The notes under the pieces: model-generated
Told to the model about the DNA's origin: nothing
Seen by the model: the letters and a program-made list of their open reading frames with translations, nothing else
Database searches by the model: none
Translations under genes and position numbers: made by a program
DNA from: Fratercula arctica
Lineage: Eukaryota; Chordata; Aves; Charadriiformes; Alcidae
Length of the DNA: 64,000 nucleotides
NCBI GenBank assembly: GCA_947846985.1
Contig: CANTUZ010000005.1
Coordinates: 558,001 to 622,000 of the forward strand
Direction of reading: 5' to 3'
Shown here: one piece after another, positions 53,851 to 64,000 of the stretch
Numbering within the stretch: the stretch's first letter is position 1
How the letters are laid out: each line of letters opens with the position of its first letter

Positions 53851-56009
53851 GTTTGAGCCCTTCGAGCGGATGCTCAGGAGATGAGCTAAGTGTTGGGGGG
53901 CCAAAGCTTTGAAATAAATCACCTCGGTCCTTTTTGAGAACGGGGTGCAGGCTTCAAAGCCGGCTTGGAGTGGAGCTGGTTTCTGTGTAAGTCTTCCAGC
54001 ATCCCCCACCTTCCGATCGTCTAACGGAGAGAAAGGGGACCGGCTTTTCTTTTGTCTTCCTTTTCTAAATATAAACACACACACCACTCCTCTTCCTTTC
54101 AGAAGCAGCAAAATTCAGTTTTTGGGGGAGCTCTCAAAACCGCTGATGATCCGGACGGGGTTTAGTTTGGACCACGCTACGGGACTGCCGTGATCCAGGG
54201 CTACGGCCCAAGGGGATTTGGTTCTTTGTCTGCTTTAGGCCAACTTTTTATTTCTGCTGGATTTTTGTTTGCAGGGACGTGATTCATGGGTGCTTTGGCC
54301 TCTTTCCCGGTGCAGACTCCACTTCTTTTTAAAAAAAAAAAAACAACCAAAAAAAAAAGGCAAGTATGGAATAGCCTGACCACAAATATTTCAACAGAAA
54401 ACAATATCTATTCCACCTACTTCCACCTGGCTCCGCCGCAGGTGCTCTGTTACGCTGGAGGTGGCTTATTCAGCGATTGCCGATGATAAAGTCGTGTTCC
54501 CGTTGTCGTCCGGCTGACAGGCCCCGGGGAGGTGGGACGGCGCGGGCGGCGGTGCCGGGCGCACGCCTGGGAAGACACGTGTGGCTTCCCCTGCGCAAGG
54601 AGAGCTGGGAGGCGAGCAGACGTTGCTCCGGGTGTCTGTCACGGATACAAACCCACCCGCTCCGGGGCCAAGCCAACCCTGTCCTAAAGAAGTCAAGGGT
54701 GTGTTTCTCTGCGGCGCCTCTGAGGCAGCCGGTGTTGGAGTGGAGGGTCCCAGCGGCCCGATCCAGCCTGGCCGTGGGACGTGGCTTTGGAGGGGGTCGA
54801 GCTGTTTTCTCTCCGAGTGTGGCTCAGCTCCGCGCCTCGGCAGGAGGGTCCGCAGCGGTGCGGGGTTATCCCGGGATCCCTGCGGCCAGCCCTTCGCCGG
54901 CTGGAGGGGAGTGTGACGCTGAACTGCAGCACCCGTAGGTTTGTGGACTTGGATCACGGATGAAAGAGAAACAAATTTACCCAAGTTCTGGTCTAGGTCG
55001 GTCTACTCCTATCCCTGCTTTTGAGAGAAGTGAAACAACACAAGAGTTTCGGAGGGAGCCGGATGAAAGCTGGCCAGGGATCTTTCTCCTTCAAAGCTCT
55101 GCCGTGGGCTGTCTAAGCGTTTCATCGTTCTATGCTTCGCTGAATTTAAACTCCTGCCACCAAAAAGAGTTTTGGGTGGACTCTGCTGAATGTTATAGTC
55201 TGTCCCCAGGTGTAGGAGATCACCTGAATGGAAATCCCACCTCTCCCACGCCTCCTCCGCGGGCTCTGCTGCGGGAACAGCACCTGTCCCAATAGCGCTT
55301 CTGCCTCGCGGGGCTGGTTTGGTGAGAGCTGCCCTTGGGGGTCCGGGGAAGTGTCGACGTGTGCCGTGGGGTCTCCAGCAGGAGCCTGTGGAGGTTTAGA
55401 GAAGGAGGTCAGCGAGGGTGGAAGGACAGAAGATCGGTTGTTGCCTCGGGCTCTGTTTCTTCAGCTTGAGGGACTTTGCGTAAGGTCACCCCAGAGCTGA
55501 AAGATGCCTTCTGCATGCTGGGAGATCTCCCGTGCGTCTCCTGGGTGCTTTCTTCTGTGTAGGGTGAGGCTGAGCCTTCCTGGCCTTCAGTCTGCCTCCC
55601 TGGAGCCTTGCTGGGCTGTGGGATGGCTTTGAAATGCTTCACTGGGCCACGGCTGGTCAGAAGTCACCGAAGAGGGGACCTGGGTGGGCAAAGGAGGACG
55701 CCCACTCGCTGACTGCTAAGGCCAGTCTAAGGGTGAGGGTCCCCCAGTCCAGGCTGGGATCCCATCGCTTGCTGGGCATCGTAGCAGGGCCACCTGGGTT
55801 TTCCTTTGGGGTAGATCTTGGGTCTTTTCCTTGGCACTGGACGAAGATGATGAGACGGCATCGTTTCCTCTGCCATTGCTGAGGCCGCTCAGTGGAACAG
55901 CTCTGCGGGGGGGAGGGTTTGGGGGTTTTTGGGGTTCTGAATGTGTGCAACTGGAAACAACTGTGGACTGTGAGGGATGTGCATCCCTTTCCCTCCCCAT
56001 GGAGATGTG

Positions 56010-56508
56010 TCCAGCCTTGGAGTCCTCGGCACAGGAAGGACATGGAGCTGTTGGAGCGGGGCCAGAGGAGGCCCCGGAGATGCTGGGAGGGCTGGAGCCC
56101 CTCTGCTGTGAGGACAGGCTGAGAGAGCTGGGGGGGTTCAGCCTGGAGAAGAGAAGGCTCCGGGGAGACCTTCCAGCCCCTGCCAGTCCCTCAAGGGGCT
56201 CCAGGAAAGCTGGGGAGGGACTCTGGATCAGGGAGGGGAGCCATGGGACGAGGGGGAAGGGTTTTACACTGACAGAGGGGAGATTGAGATGGGATCTGAG
56301 GAAGAAATTCTGTGCTGTGAGGGGGGTGAGCCCCTGGCCCAGGTTGCCCAGAGAAGCTGTGGCTGCCCCATCCCTGGAGGGGTTCAAGGCCAGGTTGGAC
56401 GGGGCTTGGAGCAACCTGGGCTGGTGGGAGGTGTCCCTGCCCAGGGCAGGGGGTGGCACTGGGTGGCCTATAACAGTCCCTTCCCACCCAAACCATTCCA
56501 TGATTCTG
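56010..56508 (+). mobile_element. CR1 LINE fragment, copy 4
   Basis: Contains GGAGCGGGGCCAGAGGAGGC, GGTTCAGCCTGGAGAAGAG and CCTGGAGGGGTTCAAGGCC, with tail AACCATTCCATGATTCTG. It is close to copy 2 in the opposite orientation. Confidence 0.92.
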
Positions 56509-57161
56509 CGTGTCTGGGAACTGATGGGCCACCGCAGTGGTGATGGTTCAGCTCTGCAGAAGAACAGAGGAGGTGAAGTGTTTTTCCCAAGGCGATACTG
56601 GACGCCCGTGGCAGGGCTGGCACGCGAATACTGATGCTGCGCTTCAATTTTAAGTCCATCCTTCTTGTACGCTTGTTCCCACATCCCTGCCAATCCGTGC
56701 CGCTTTTATAATCAGAATTAAGGCAGGTGGGATGCGTTGGCTGGCACTGCTCGGCTGCCGGCGTGGCACGGGGCTGCGGTGCCCGTTGCTGTACGGGAGG
56801 CGAGGGCAGCGCGGGGGTCCCTCCTGCTGCGAGGGACCTCCACAGCCCCTGGGAGTGGTGGAAATAGTCGTTCTGGATTCCTCCAGCCAGGAACCTGCCG
56901 GCTGGTTTCTGCCTTCCAAACTGCAAGGGTTGATTTTTCCATTAAATTTGACCATTTTTTGCCAGAAAACTTGCAGGAGAAGAATTTTCTCTGTGGTTTC
57001 TTCCTCGCTGTCAGATTTGGCTGAAATCGAGCAGCGTATTCACAAATGGTATTGAAGAGGGACAGGCAAGACAGAGGACTTGATTGCAGACATCTCATTT
57101 CCTTAGGAAATCGGGCTAAAAATAGGAGAGGAACATAACGGAGACTTCTTTTTCTTGACAG

Positions 57162-57182
57162 CCCCCCCCCCCCCCCCCCCCC
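57162..57182 (+). repeat. C homopolymer run (21)
   Basis: Twenty-one consecutive C in intergenic DNA 1.6 kb upstream of the Ras-like exon. Length is likely unstable. Confidence 0.9.
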
Positions 57183-58379
57183 GCCCTCCCTTCCCCAGCT
57201 GGGAATCAGCTTTTGTCCTGCAATCCGAGGTTTATTGCTCTTGCTGTTGTCTCTGGGCTCCAGATGTAGCCGAGCCATGGACGTGCCTCTCGCCAGCTTT
57301 GGAGGAGCGGTGCAGGAACGCGGTGGTCGCGTGTGATGGATGCACAGAAAGACACGGGGGGAAGCACGCGCCGGCCTGTGATGGCAAGATGAGCTTCTGG
57401 GTGAGATCTGCCTGGTCTCCAAGGTGAACCCTCCGGCTCCCCCAGGACAATCCCTGTTTTATCTGGGGCCCCTCTCTCCAGCCAGCGCTTTGCCCCGACA
57501 GCATTAACAGCTATGGCTCTGTCTAAGCTGTCGATAACCCTTCTCCCCGTCCAAGGTGAGACACCCATTTGGCGCTGGTTGTGTGCTAATGTCTCCTGGA
57601 GGCACCAGCGATGTTTGCTCTCGGCGCATGATATGGTCTATAAATATCAGGCAAGTTTCGTGTTACCCTGAGCACCGACTGAGGCAGCACGGAGGGTCTG
57701 TGCAAGCAAAGTCACCCGAGATGGTCCGGCAGAGAGGTCCCCGTGCCAGAGAAATGACTCAAGCCTTCGGAAAAGAGACCGCAAGCATTCGGCTGCTCCG
57801 CACCCTGGGTCCGGTCCCTTCTGCTGCAGTTGGCAGTGCTGGAGCCGTGCGTGCCTCTGCGCCGCGCGGGCAGGCTGCGTCCTGGAGGTTGCTGGAGATG
57901 CTCCAGATGTTGCGGGTCTTCTCCCTTCTTCCCAGCGCTCACAACGCACATCCAGGGGTGCTCCAGCTGCTGCTCTGAGCTGTTACACGTTGCCTGCGCC
58001 AACCCTTGTGTACACATACACACACACACACGTACACCCCTACGCTGTGATTTAACGGCCTTGCAACGCTGCTGCACCAAAGCACGTGCAAAGGCTGGTT
58101 CCCGGCCTGGTGTGAAGCCTCAGCTCTTGGGTACCGCCGGGGATTTGTGGCTGATGTGTGCGGAGCTGGGCTGACTCCTCTGGGCCAGGGCTGCGCTGTG
58201 CCCGGCCGTGTCTGGCGAGGACCATCCTGCGCCTGAAGGATGGGATGGGGGGAGGCTGGGGGCTAAGCCAGCTTCTTTCGTCTTTGTTAACGTGTCTTGC
58301 ACGCAGAAGTGGCCGCAGAAGAAATCGTGATTTCATGTAGAGGCCTGGGGGGGGGGGGGAGGCAGCACCCTGCCCGTGT

Positions 58380-58786
58380 TCCGCGCCCGGGGAGGTGTTG
58401 CATCGCTTCTCCGCTCTCTCCTCGCTTCGCCCCCTTCCAGGTGAGCAGCTCTCTGGGCCAGCACCCGCCTTGCCTTTGGCGGGGCGTCCCGGCGAGACCC
58501 TCCCCCCTCCGCCCCCCCGGAGCCGCTGCGTGCGGGGAAACTGAGGCACGATGCCCGCGGCTCCTCCGGCACCAGGTAGCGGCCGCCTCTGCTGCTGCCG
58601 GGGGCACCCCCTCGGCGGGGAGGAGGAGGAGGAGGCGGAGGAGGAGGTGGGCACGGGCTGGGACCGCCCGCCCCGAGCCCGGGGCTGCGCCCGCCCGGCC
58701 CCCGGGGCGGAGCCGGCGGGGAGCGCCCGGCGGAGCGGGGAGCGCAGCGGAGCGCGGCGGGTCCCGGCCCCGGCCCCGGCGTCGGC
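58380..58786 (+). promoter_or_regulatory. CpG-island promoter / 5' UTR of Ras-like gene
   Basis: Very G+C- and CpG-rich sequence with GC boxes (e.g. GGGGCGGAG near 58704) and no TATA box. A GAG-rich microsatellite (58620-58649) lies about 140 bases before the start codon, and a 13-base G run lies just upstream at 58347-58359. An upstream ATG at 58551 opens a 79-codon frame whose TGA overlaps the main ATG (ATGA at 58787-58790). The transcription start is not determined. Confidence 0.6.
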
Positions 58787-58883
58787 ATGAGCTTCCCGCG
58801 GCCCCTGCGCCGCTCCGTCAGCCTCAGCACGGCCCGCAGCCTGCGCCTCGTCGTGCTGGGGCAGAGCGCCGTGGGCAAGACAG
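58787..58883 (+). CDS. Ras-family small GTPase, first coding exon (partial gene)
   Basis: Encodes 32 residues plus one base: an Arg/Ser-rich lead (MSFPRPLRRSVSLSTARS) followed by a beta-strand and P-loop, LRLVVLGQSAVGKT, the nucleotide-binding G1 motif of Ras-type GTPases (GxxxxGKS/T). The donor is AAGACAG|GTAGGA at 58884-58885, phase 1. An intron directly after the P-loop and the GKT ending recall RERG/RASL-type Ras-like proteins more than classical Ras, but the subfamily is not decided. The ATG has a purine at -3 and sits at the end of a CpG island. Remaining exons (switch regions, NKxD) were not found before 64000. The gene symbol is left empty on purpose. Confidence 0.72.
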
Positions 58884-58904
58884 GTAGGACGGGGCTCCCC
58901 GGCA

Positions 58905-59070
58905 TCCCGCCTGCACCCCCCCTTCATCCCCCCTCCACCCCCCGCAACCCCCCAGCATCCCCCTATCCCTCTATCCCCCCGGCATCGCCCCTGGCATCCC
59001 GCCTGCATTCCCCCTCCACCCCCCCCGGCATCCCCCCTCCATCCCCCCAGCGTCCCCGCTCCATCCCCCT
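58905..59070 (+). repeat. C-rich imperfect tandem repeat
   Basis: Repeated CATCCCCC/CACCCCCC text with the phrase GGCATCCCGCCTGCA near-identical at about 58910 and 58993. It begins about 20 bases after the splice donor of the Ras-like exon. Confidence 0.75.
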
Positions 59071-61719
59071 GCACCCCTGGGTCTCCTTCCCCCGGCAGAG
59101 GGGCCGAGCCCCCCGGGGTCCAGCCGGGGTGGGCGGCAGGCGGGGGCTCTTTCGGAAAGCCAGGGTGAGGAATGAGTTTCTCCGGGGCAGCTGCAGCATC
59201 GCCCAGGTGGGCCCTGAGCCCGTTATGTTTAAGGGCACCCAGTGTCCCTCCCCTCGAGTGGTGGCGGTGGGCGCTTTGCAGCCCAAAACCCTCCCCAGCT
59301 GCGCGGCGAGCCCAGGGCAGTGGGTCGGGGTGGGAGGCTGCTGACCATGGGAGCCTCAGGACCGAACGCTGAGCTCAAGGTTTGTGCTTTTTTGGGTACT
59401 AGGAGTTTGCCGCTCGTTTTTAGCGAAGGGAGCGGGGTTTGCGGAGCCTCGTGGCGCAGCGCTGGGTTCAGTTTGCCTTTAGGAAAACTCCTTTTCCCTG
59501 CACTTTGCTCAGTGCTCTCCCTCTGCGGCTGCCAGGGTGGGGATTGGGAATGTGGAGCCAGGAGCACCTGAGCTCCCTCCATCCCCCCGGCTACTGCCCG
59601 GGCATCATCCTTCCACCCCTTCCCACTCCTCTGGCCCGGGCTGCGAGCGCCCGGGGGCAAAGGTGGCCTCCCCTCCGTTCTGCGCAGCACCCAGCGTGCC
59701 AGGAGCGGGGCCGGGAGGTGCCGGGTGCTGGCGAGGAAAGGTGCGTGTCCACGTTGGCTTTATCGCAGCGGGGCAGGGGAGCAGCGATCCACACAGAGCC
59801 GGGGGGGACACGGCTGGGGCTGCCGTGTCCTTGGGGCAGGGCAGTGTCCCACTGGCTGGTGGCTCCAGAAAAGGCATAACCTTTAAATGTGCTGCAGCGG
59901 CGGCACCTCCGCCTGGCTGGTGGCCAGCAGCGGGGGCTGTTGGTGCCGGTGAGGTTGCGTTTCCATATACAGTAACCGGCGAGCCTCTCGCCGTGCTGGC
60001 CGGCGAGTTCCTCTTGCCCAACATTAGTGAAAAATCGTGATTTCCCTGGTGAAACTAAAGGAGGCAACTCCCAGGTCTCAATTAGCAGCCTGGCATGGGG
60101 GAACGGGAGCAGGGGAATGGGGCTCAGCTCCAGGCACCCCCAGAGAACCGGGGGGTTGTCCACGTGTGGTGTTTGGCCTCGAACTCCCGGCAAGCAGCTG
60201 GAGCGGCGAGCGATGGCTGTACAGAGCGTACGGAGCGCCTTGGCTCGCCCCCACCCCGCTGGCACATACACGCTCCCCCCGCCGGCGTTCATCCCACCTG
60301 GCGCGGAGCCGGTGCCTGGGGGCTTGGGGCCCCTCCTGTGGGCAAGCGAGAGGCCCCCGTGCCTCCTCCGTGGGGTGGGAGCATCCCGAGGGGCTTCAAA
60401 GCTTCCTCCAGCCCCTCCTGGCTGGCTGCCGCAGCGGGGCCGGGTACCTGCAGGGTCTGCCTGGCACCGGCTCAGCTCCGTGGGTGCCTCCAACCTCCCA
60501 GACCCTTCAGCAGGGGCTCTTTTGCCATCCTCTTGAGCTGTGACGGGGACACAGGCCATGAGATCAGGGCAGAGGGAGGCAATCAATACATGGAGGAGAG
60601 CAGGAGTGTGCCAGGAACCGGCAGCAGACCCCCGGAGCAGGCACGCGATGCCCCGCGGGCTGGCAGCCGCCCTGGCGCAGGTCTCTCCCCATCCCTGTCC
60701 CCTCGGGTGCTGTCCTGCACATCCTCTCCGGCGAAGGGACAGCGTGTCATCTTCGCTGGGTGCCGTGCCCGAGCTGCCGGGTCCTGCGGCACGGAGCCAG
60801 GGGCGAGGAGACCTGTAAGTGCTTTCCCCCGCCCGGCGGGGCGGTTGCAGCCTGGGTGATGCGGTTGCAGCCCGGGTGACGGACCGGGAGCATCTGGCCT
60901 GAGGGACCCGCGTGTGAAGCACGAGGAAGGAGGCAAAAGCATCGGCGGCGGCGCATCGGCGGTGGCGCTGAGCTCCCGCGGGGCCGGGGAGGATGGGCTG
61001 GGGGAGGCGGCTGGTCCCCAGGGCGAGGGGGAGCTGGGGCCGCCCGAGGTGGCTGGGAGAGAAGGGGTGACACGCACGGGGGTGCCGGGTTTGGGGAGGG
61101 AAGGGGAGGATGAAAGCAGGTTTCGTCTGAACCCATCCCCGAGCTGCCAAGCTCCGGCTCCCAGCAGGATGCGAGGGGACCCCACGCCGGAGCATCCCCC
61201 GGCGCTGCTGGCCGGGTTGGGAGAGCTGAGGGGCCCGAGGAGTGGGAATGGTCTAAAAGGGCGGTTAAAACAGCTGCAAAAGATGGGAAAACCCCCTCAG
61301 TTCTCAGCAGAAGAGTTTGATTTTTTTTGGAGCAGTTTGGAAACCCTCGCGATCCAGTGACCCGCGGCCCCAGATCCCCCGAGCGGGGTCGGGTTCAGGC
61401 GCAGACCTGCAGCTGGCCCCGCCGGGAGCCGAAAGGTTTGGCCGGGGCTGCGTAAATCCCCTGCGGGAGGCTGTAAATCCAGCCCCGCCAGAGCCTGCCT
61501 CAGCTGCTGCGGCTGCCGCCAGCCCGCGTAAACTTCGCCGTACTTCAGAGGGGAGCTCTGCTTCCACAGCCCGCCCCGAACCGGTGCTGGGAGCCGCTGC
61601 GCTCGCAGGAGGGACGTGTCCTGCGCGGCACTGGCGGGGCGGCACGTGGGCGCGGGGCTCGATGCCGGCTGGGAGGGAACCAGCCCGTCCCCGCGCCGGC
61701 AGGTTAATCCTGCGGCGAA

Positions 61720-62070
61720 CCCTCCCGTAGTCATTCCTAGAGGCCAAACTGAATATAAAATTAACCCTTTCAGCTTTGGGGCTCCCCAAGCAGAGCCCTT
61801 TCTGAGGTTACTGATGTTCAAGATGGGGAGAAAAAACTCCATATAAGGCTGTGGACGTGCCGAGGCCTCTCTGCCGCATCCGCTCCTTCCCACTGGCAGC
61901 TCCGCTTGTGTTCTTGCGCTCCGGCCAATTTTTAATCAATTTAATTGGCTCCTCTTCTCATACAACACCACGCGCTCCGGCTTTGGGTGCCTGCCTAACG
62001 TATGACACAGAATCAGGTGCTTTCCAAAAATCGCCCCTGACTTCTCTCGCTCTTCCCCCTGATAATTTGG
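61720..62070 (+). promoter_or_regulatory. Candidate intronic enhancer with CArG box
   Basis: An A+T-rich island within very G+C-rich DNA. It has a perfect CArG/SRF site CCATATAAGG at 61839-61848 and an inverted repeat GCCAATT (61924-61930) / AATTGGC (61943-61949) with TAATC and TTAATT between the arms. This suggests a regulated element of the Ras-like gene. No functional evidence is available. Confidence 0.4.
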
Positions 62071-64000
62071 TCGCCCCTTTGAAGCTGCTGAGACGTGCCT
62101 CCCGCGGGATCCTTGGTTATCCCCGCGGAGCAGTTCTGCTAAATTACATGCTTCTTCCATCAAGCCCCTTCTCTGGCGGGCAGGGTGGGAGACCGGGGGG
62201 CGGTTGGAAGGCGGGAGGATGGCGATGCCCCATGTAGGAGCCGGGCAGGGGATGCTGCTCGGGGCAGAGATGCCGGGGCTGGGGAAGCAGAAAGCCGGGC
62301 TCCGGTGGGGAGCCACGTCCCCGGGGCGAAGGCGCAGATCCCGGCGTGACGGTGCGGGTGTGCAGGGGCAGGACGTGGGGGGGTCTGCCCACGGCCAGCG
62401 GGGACAAACTGCCCCCCAGTTTGCATGGGGAAAGCGAGCGCGGTGCGGGAGTGCACCCATCCTGCGCGGTGCGAGCTTTCCATCCGTGCCTTGTTTTCTG
62501 GGGAAGGATTTAATCCCGTCTCCCAGTTTCGGTGAGGGTTATTCTCCCTTCGCACTCCTGCTCCGTCTCCTTCCTCCTGCTGGGCGGACGCCTGGTGCGC
62601 AGCGTCTCCCTCCGGCCCCTCCTGGGCTCTGCACTCCTGCCTGGCTCTCGCTGGGTTTTTTTTTCCCCTGTTCCCACTCATTTTCCACCAATTTCACTTC
62701 CCGTCTCTGTTGCCTTTCCAAGCCAGCTCTCAGCCTCTCCACTGCCTCTCGCTCCCATCCCCGCACAGCCTGTGCGTACCATTAGCCTCATTAACACCTT
62801 GAAGGGTTTAAGCGTCCCTGCCATTAGCCCTGCTCCCGTGCTCCCTCCCAACCACGGCTTTCGCCAGAAAATCGCACCCAGGCATCGACGCTGCGTTTCC
62901 CAGCAGCTGCCTTGGGAAGGTGGAGGGTTGGGCTTGGGAGCGGCGCATCTGCAGCAGCAGGCTCCCGGGCTCCGGGGCAGCCTGGAAGGGCGTTTGAATC
63001 GCCTTAGACCTGGAGGTTAGTTGTGTCACCTCACTCTTCCCAAAACCAGCCCCTGAGCGGGTGTTTGCACTGCTGCCAGCTTTCCTGCCCCAGGCACGGC
63101 TCCCCTTCGTGCTCCGGAGGGAAGAGCTGAGAGGCAGAGGAGAGCTCGCTGGCTCTGCCGGGGGAGAGCTGCCTCCGGAGATGCTGGGGCTTTCCGTGTC
63201 CTCCCTGTTGCATCCTAAAGGCAATTCCCTGCAGGGAGATATTCTGGAGGGCGGGATGGAGATGAAAGTGAATAGAAGAACAAGCCCTTGAGCTTGGCCA
63301 GGGGGTCCTTTGCCAGCAGAAGGGACCTCAGGAGATGCGGTTGGACTCCTGCAGCGATCTCTTTTCAAGCCTGGTCGCTCTCCCGCTGATCAAAGGCTCC
63401 TCCAGCACTGGGGGGTCTCAGGGGCCGGACCCTGCGCCGCCTCCTCTGGTGTTTCCCGAGCAGAGGAGGGGTGATGTTTGTGTTCTCTCGGTTGCTTTGT
63501 CAGCCCCACGGCCCACAGCCGGGCTCCCGCAGCGCTGCCGTCACGGGGCTGCTCCCGAAATATCCCCTCGGTCCGAGCCGAGCTGCCGACAGCAGCCCCA
63601 GCGTGCGGACACGTTCCCACACATCCCGGCATCCCACCCATCCCCACCCACCTCCTCTGCGCGCCCGCCGGTCTCCGCCAAACCACCCGTGATTATCCCA
63701 ATTATCCCCTCCTGGACAGGACGGCCCGTGCCAGCGAGCTGCCGCGGGCTCTGCGCGCCGTGCCCTCGCTGTGGGCACCCCAGCAGCACCTCGGCTTTGC
63801 TGTCGCCCCTCCGTCCCTGCGACAGCCAGGAGGGACCACGCGCTGCCCGCAGTGCCCGGCCCCAAGCCGTGGCTTTCCCTTGCCGGGCAATGGAGTTCTC
63901 TTGCCGTGAGCCCCCGGTAGCCTTGCAGGCAAGTTCTGGGCTGCTGGGCCACTGAGGCAACCAAGCACCACCCGCTCCCCGGCACCTCCCCAGTGCCTCC

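Larger units (their letters stand above)
48754..58379. other. Intergenic region, MRPL21 to Ras-like gene
   Basis: About 9.6 kb. It holds CR1 copies 3 and 4, an A+T-rich patch at 50590-50900, CpG-rich stretches near 50200-50420 and 51130-51750, a 12-base C run near 51093-51104, an A-rich run at 54331-54358 and the 21-base C run at 57162. No further exon could be supported. In human the neighbour on this side of MRPL21 is CPT1A, whose exons I do not see here. Confidence 0.8.
58884..64000 (+). other. Presumed intron 1 of the Ras-like gene (partial)
   Basis: About 5.1 kb, strongly G+C-rich. It starts with a C-rich imperfect repeat and contains a compact A+T-rich island with a CArG box (61720-62070). 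No acceptor followed by a recognisable GTPase switch I sequence was seen. It is called an intron by inference only. Confidence 0.5.

Noticed and set aside
55716..56693. 325-codon minus-strand frame
   Set aside because: Much of it is the antisense of CR1 copy 4, so it is not a gene.
58297..58887. 196-codon frame overlapping the Ras-like exon in another phase
   Set aside because: It is a G+C-rich shadow frame. The P-loop is encoded in the frame starting at 58787.

Overview
The window is nuclear DNA from a bird. The evidence is four truncated CR1 LINE copies with the avian-type 3' end, a fragment of an avian endogenous-retrovirus LTR, and vertebrate exon/intron structure. It holds two recognisable genes in head-to-head arrangement and the first coding exon of a third. 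There is no sign of prokaryotic, phage or plasmid content.

Layout. Positions 1-30798 (minus strand) carry the 5' half of IGHMBP2, an SF1 (UPF1-like) RNA/DNA helicase. I could place nine coding exons, which join in frame to 468 complete codons plus two bases. The rest of the gene (remaining helicase motifs, R3H domain, AN1 zinc finger) lies beyond the left edge. The introns are large (introns 8 and 4 are about 10.7 and 7.8 kb) and contain several A+T-rich, TAAT-rich stretches that look like candidate conserved noncoding elements. Intron 1 holds an LTR fragment followed by a G-rich minisatellite with a 156-bp higher-order period that runs almost to the exon 1 splice donor.

Positions 30799-30854 are a 56-bp gap between divergent start codons. 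It contains two ETS-type sites and a GC box and must act as, or lie inside, a bidirectional promoter. Both start codons sit in the same ATGGCGGC context (YY1/TISU-like core).

Positions 30855-48691 (plus strand) carry the complete MRPL21 coding sequence (mitochondrial large-ribosomal-subunit protein bL21m) in seven exons encoding 190 residues, with an AATAAA signal at 48748. Positions 48.8-58.4 kb are intergenic, with two CR1 copies, a CpG-rich patch and homopolymer runs. At 58787 a CpG-island promoter precedes a coding exon ending in a Ras-type P-loop (GQSAVGKT), the start of a small-GTPase gene whose remaining exons I could not find before the right edge. The stretch 58.9-64.0 kb is read as its first intron.

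IGHMBP2 and MRPL21 probably share one promoter, pairing a helicase linked to translation with a mitoribosomal protein. All exon limits come from reading the sequence against remembered family sequences. No alignment or database search was run.
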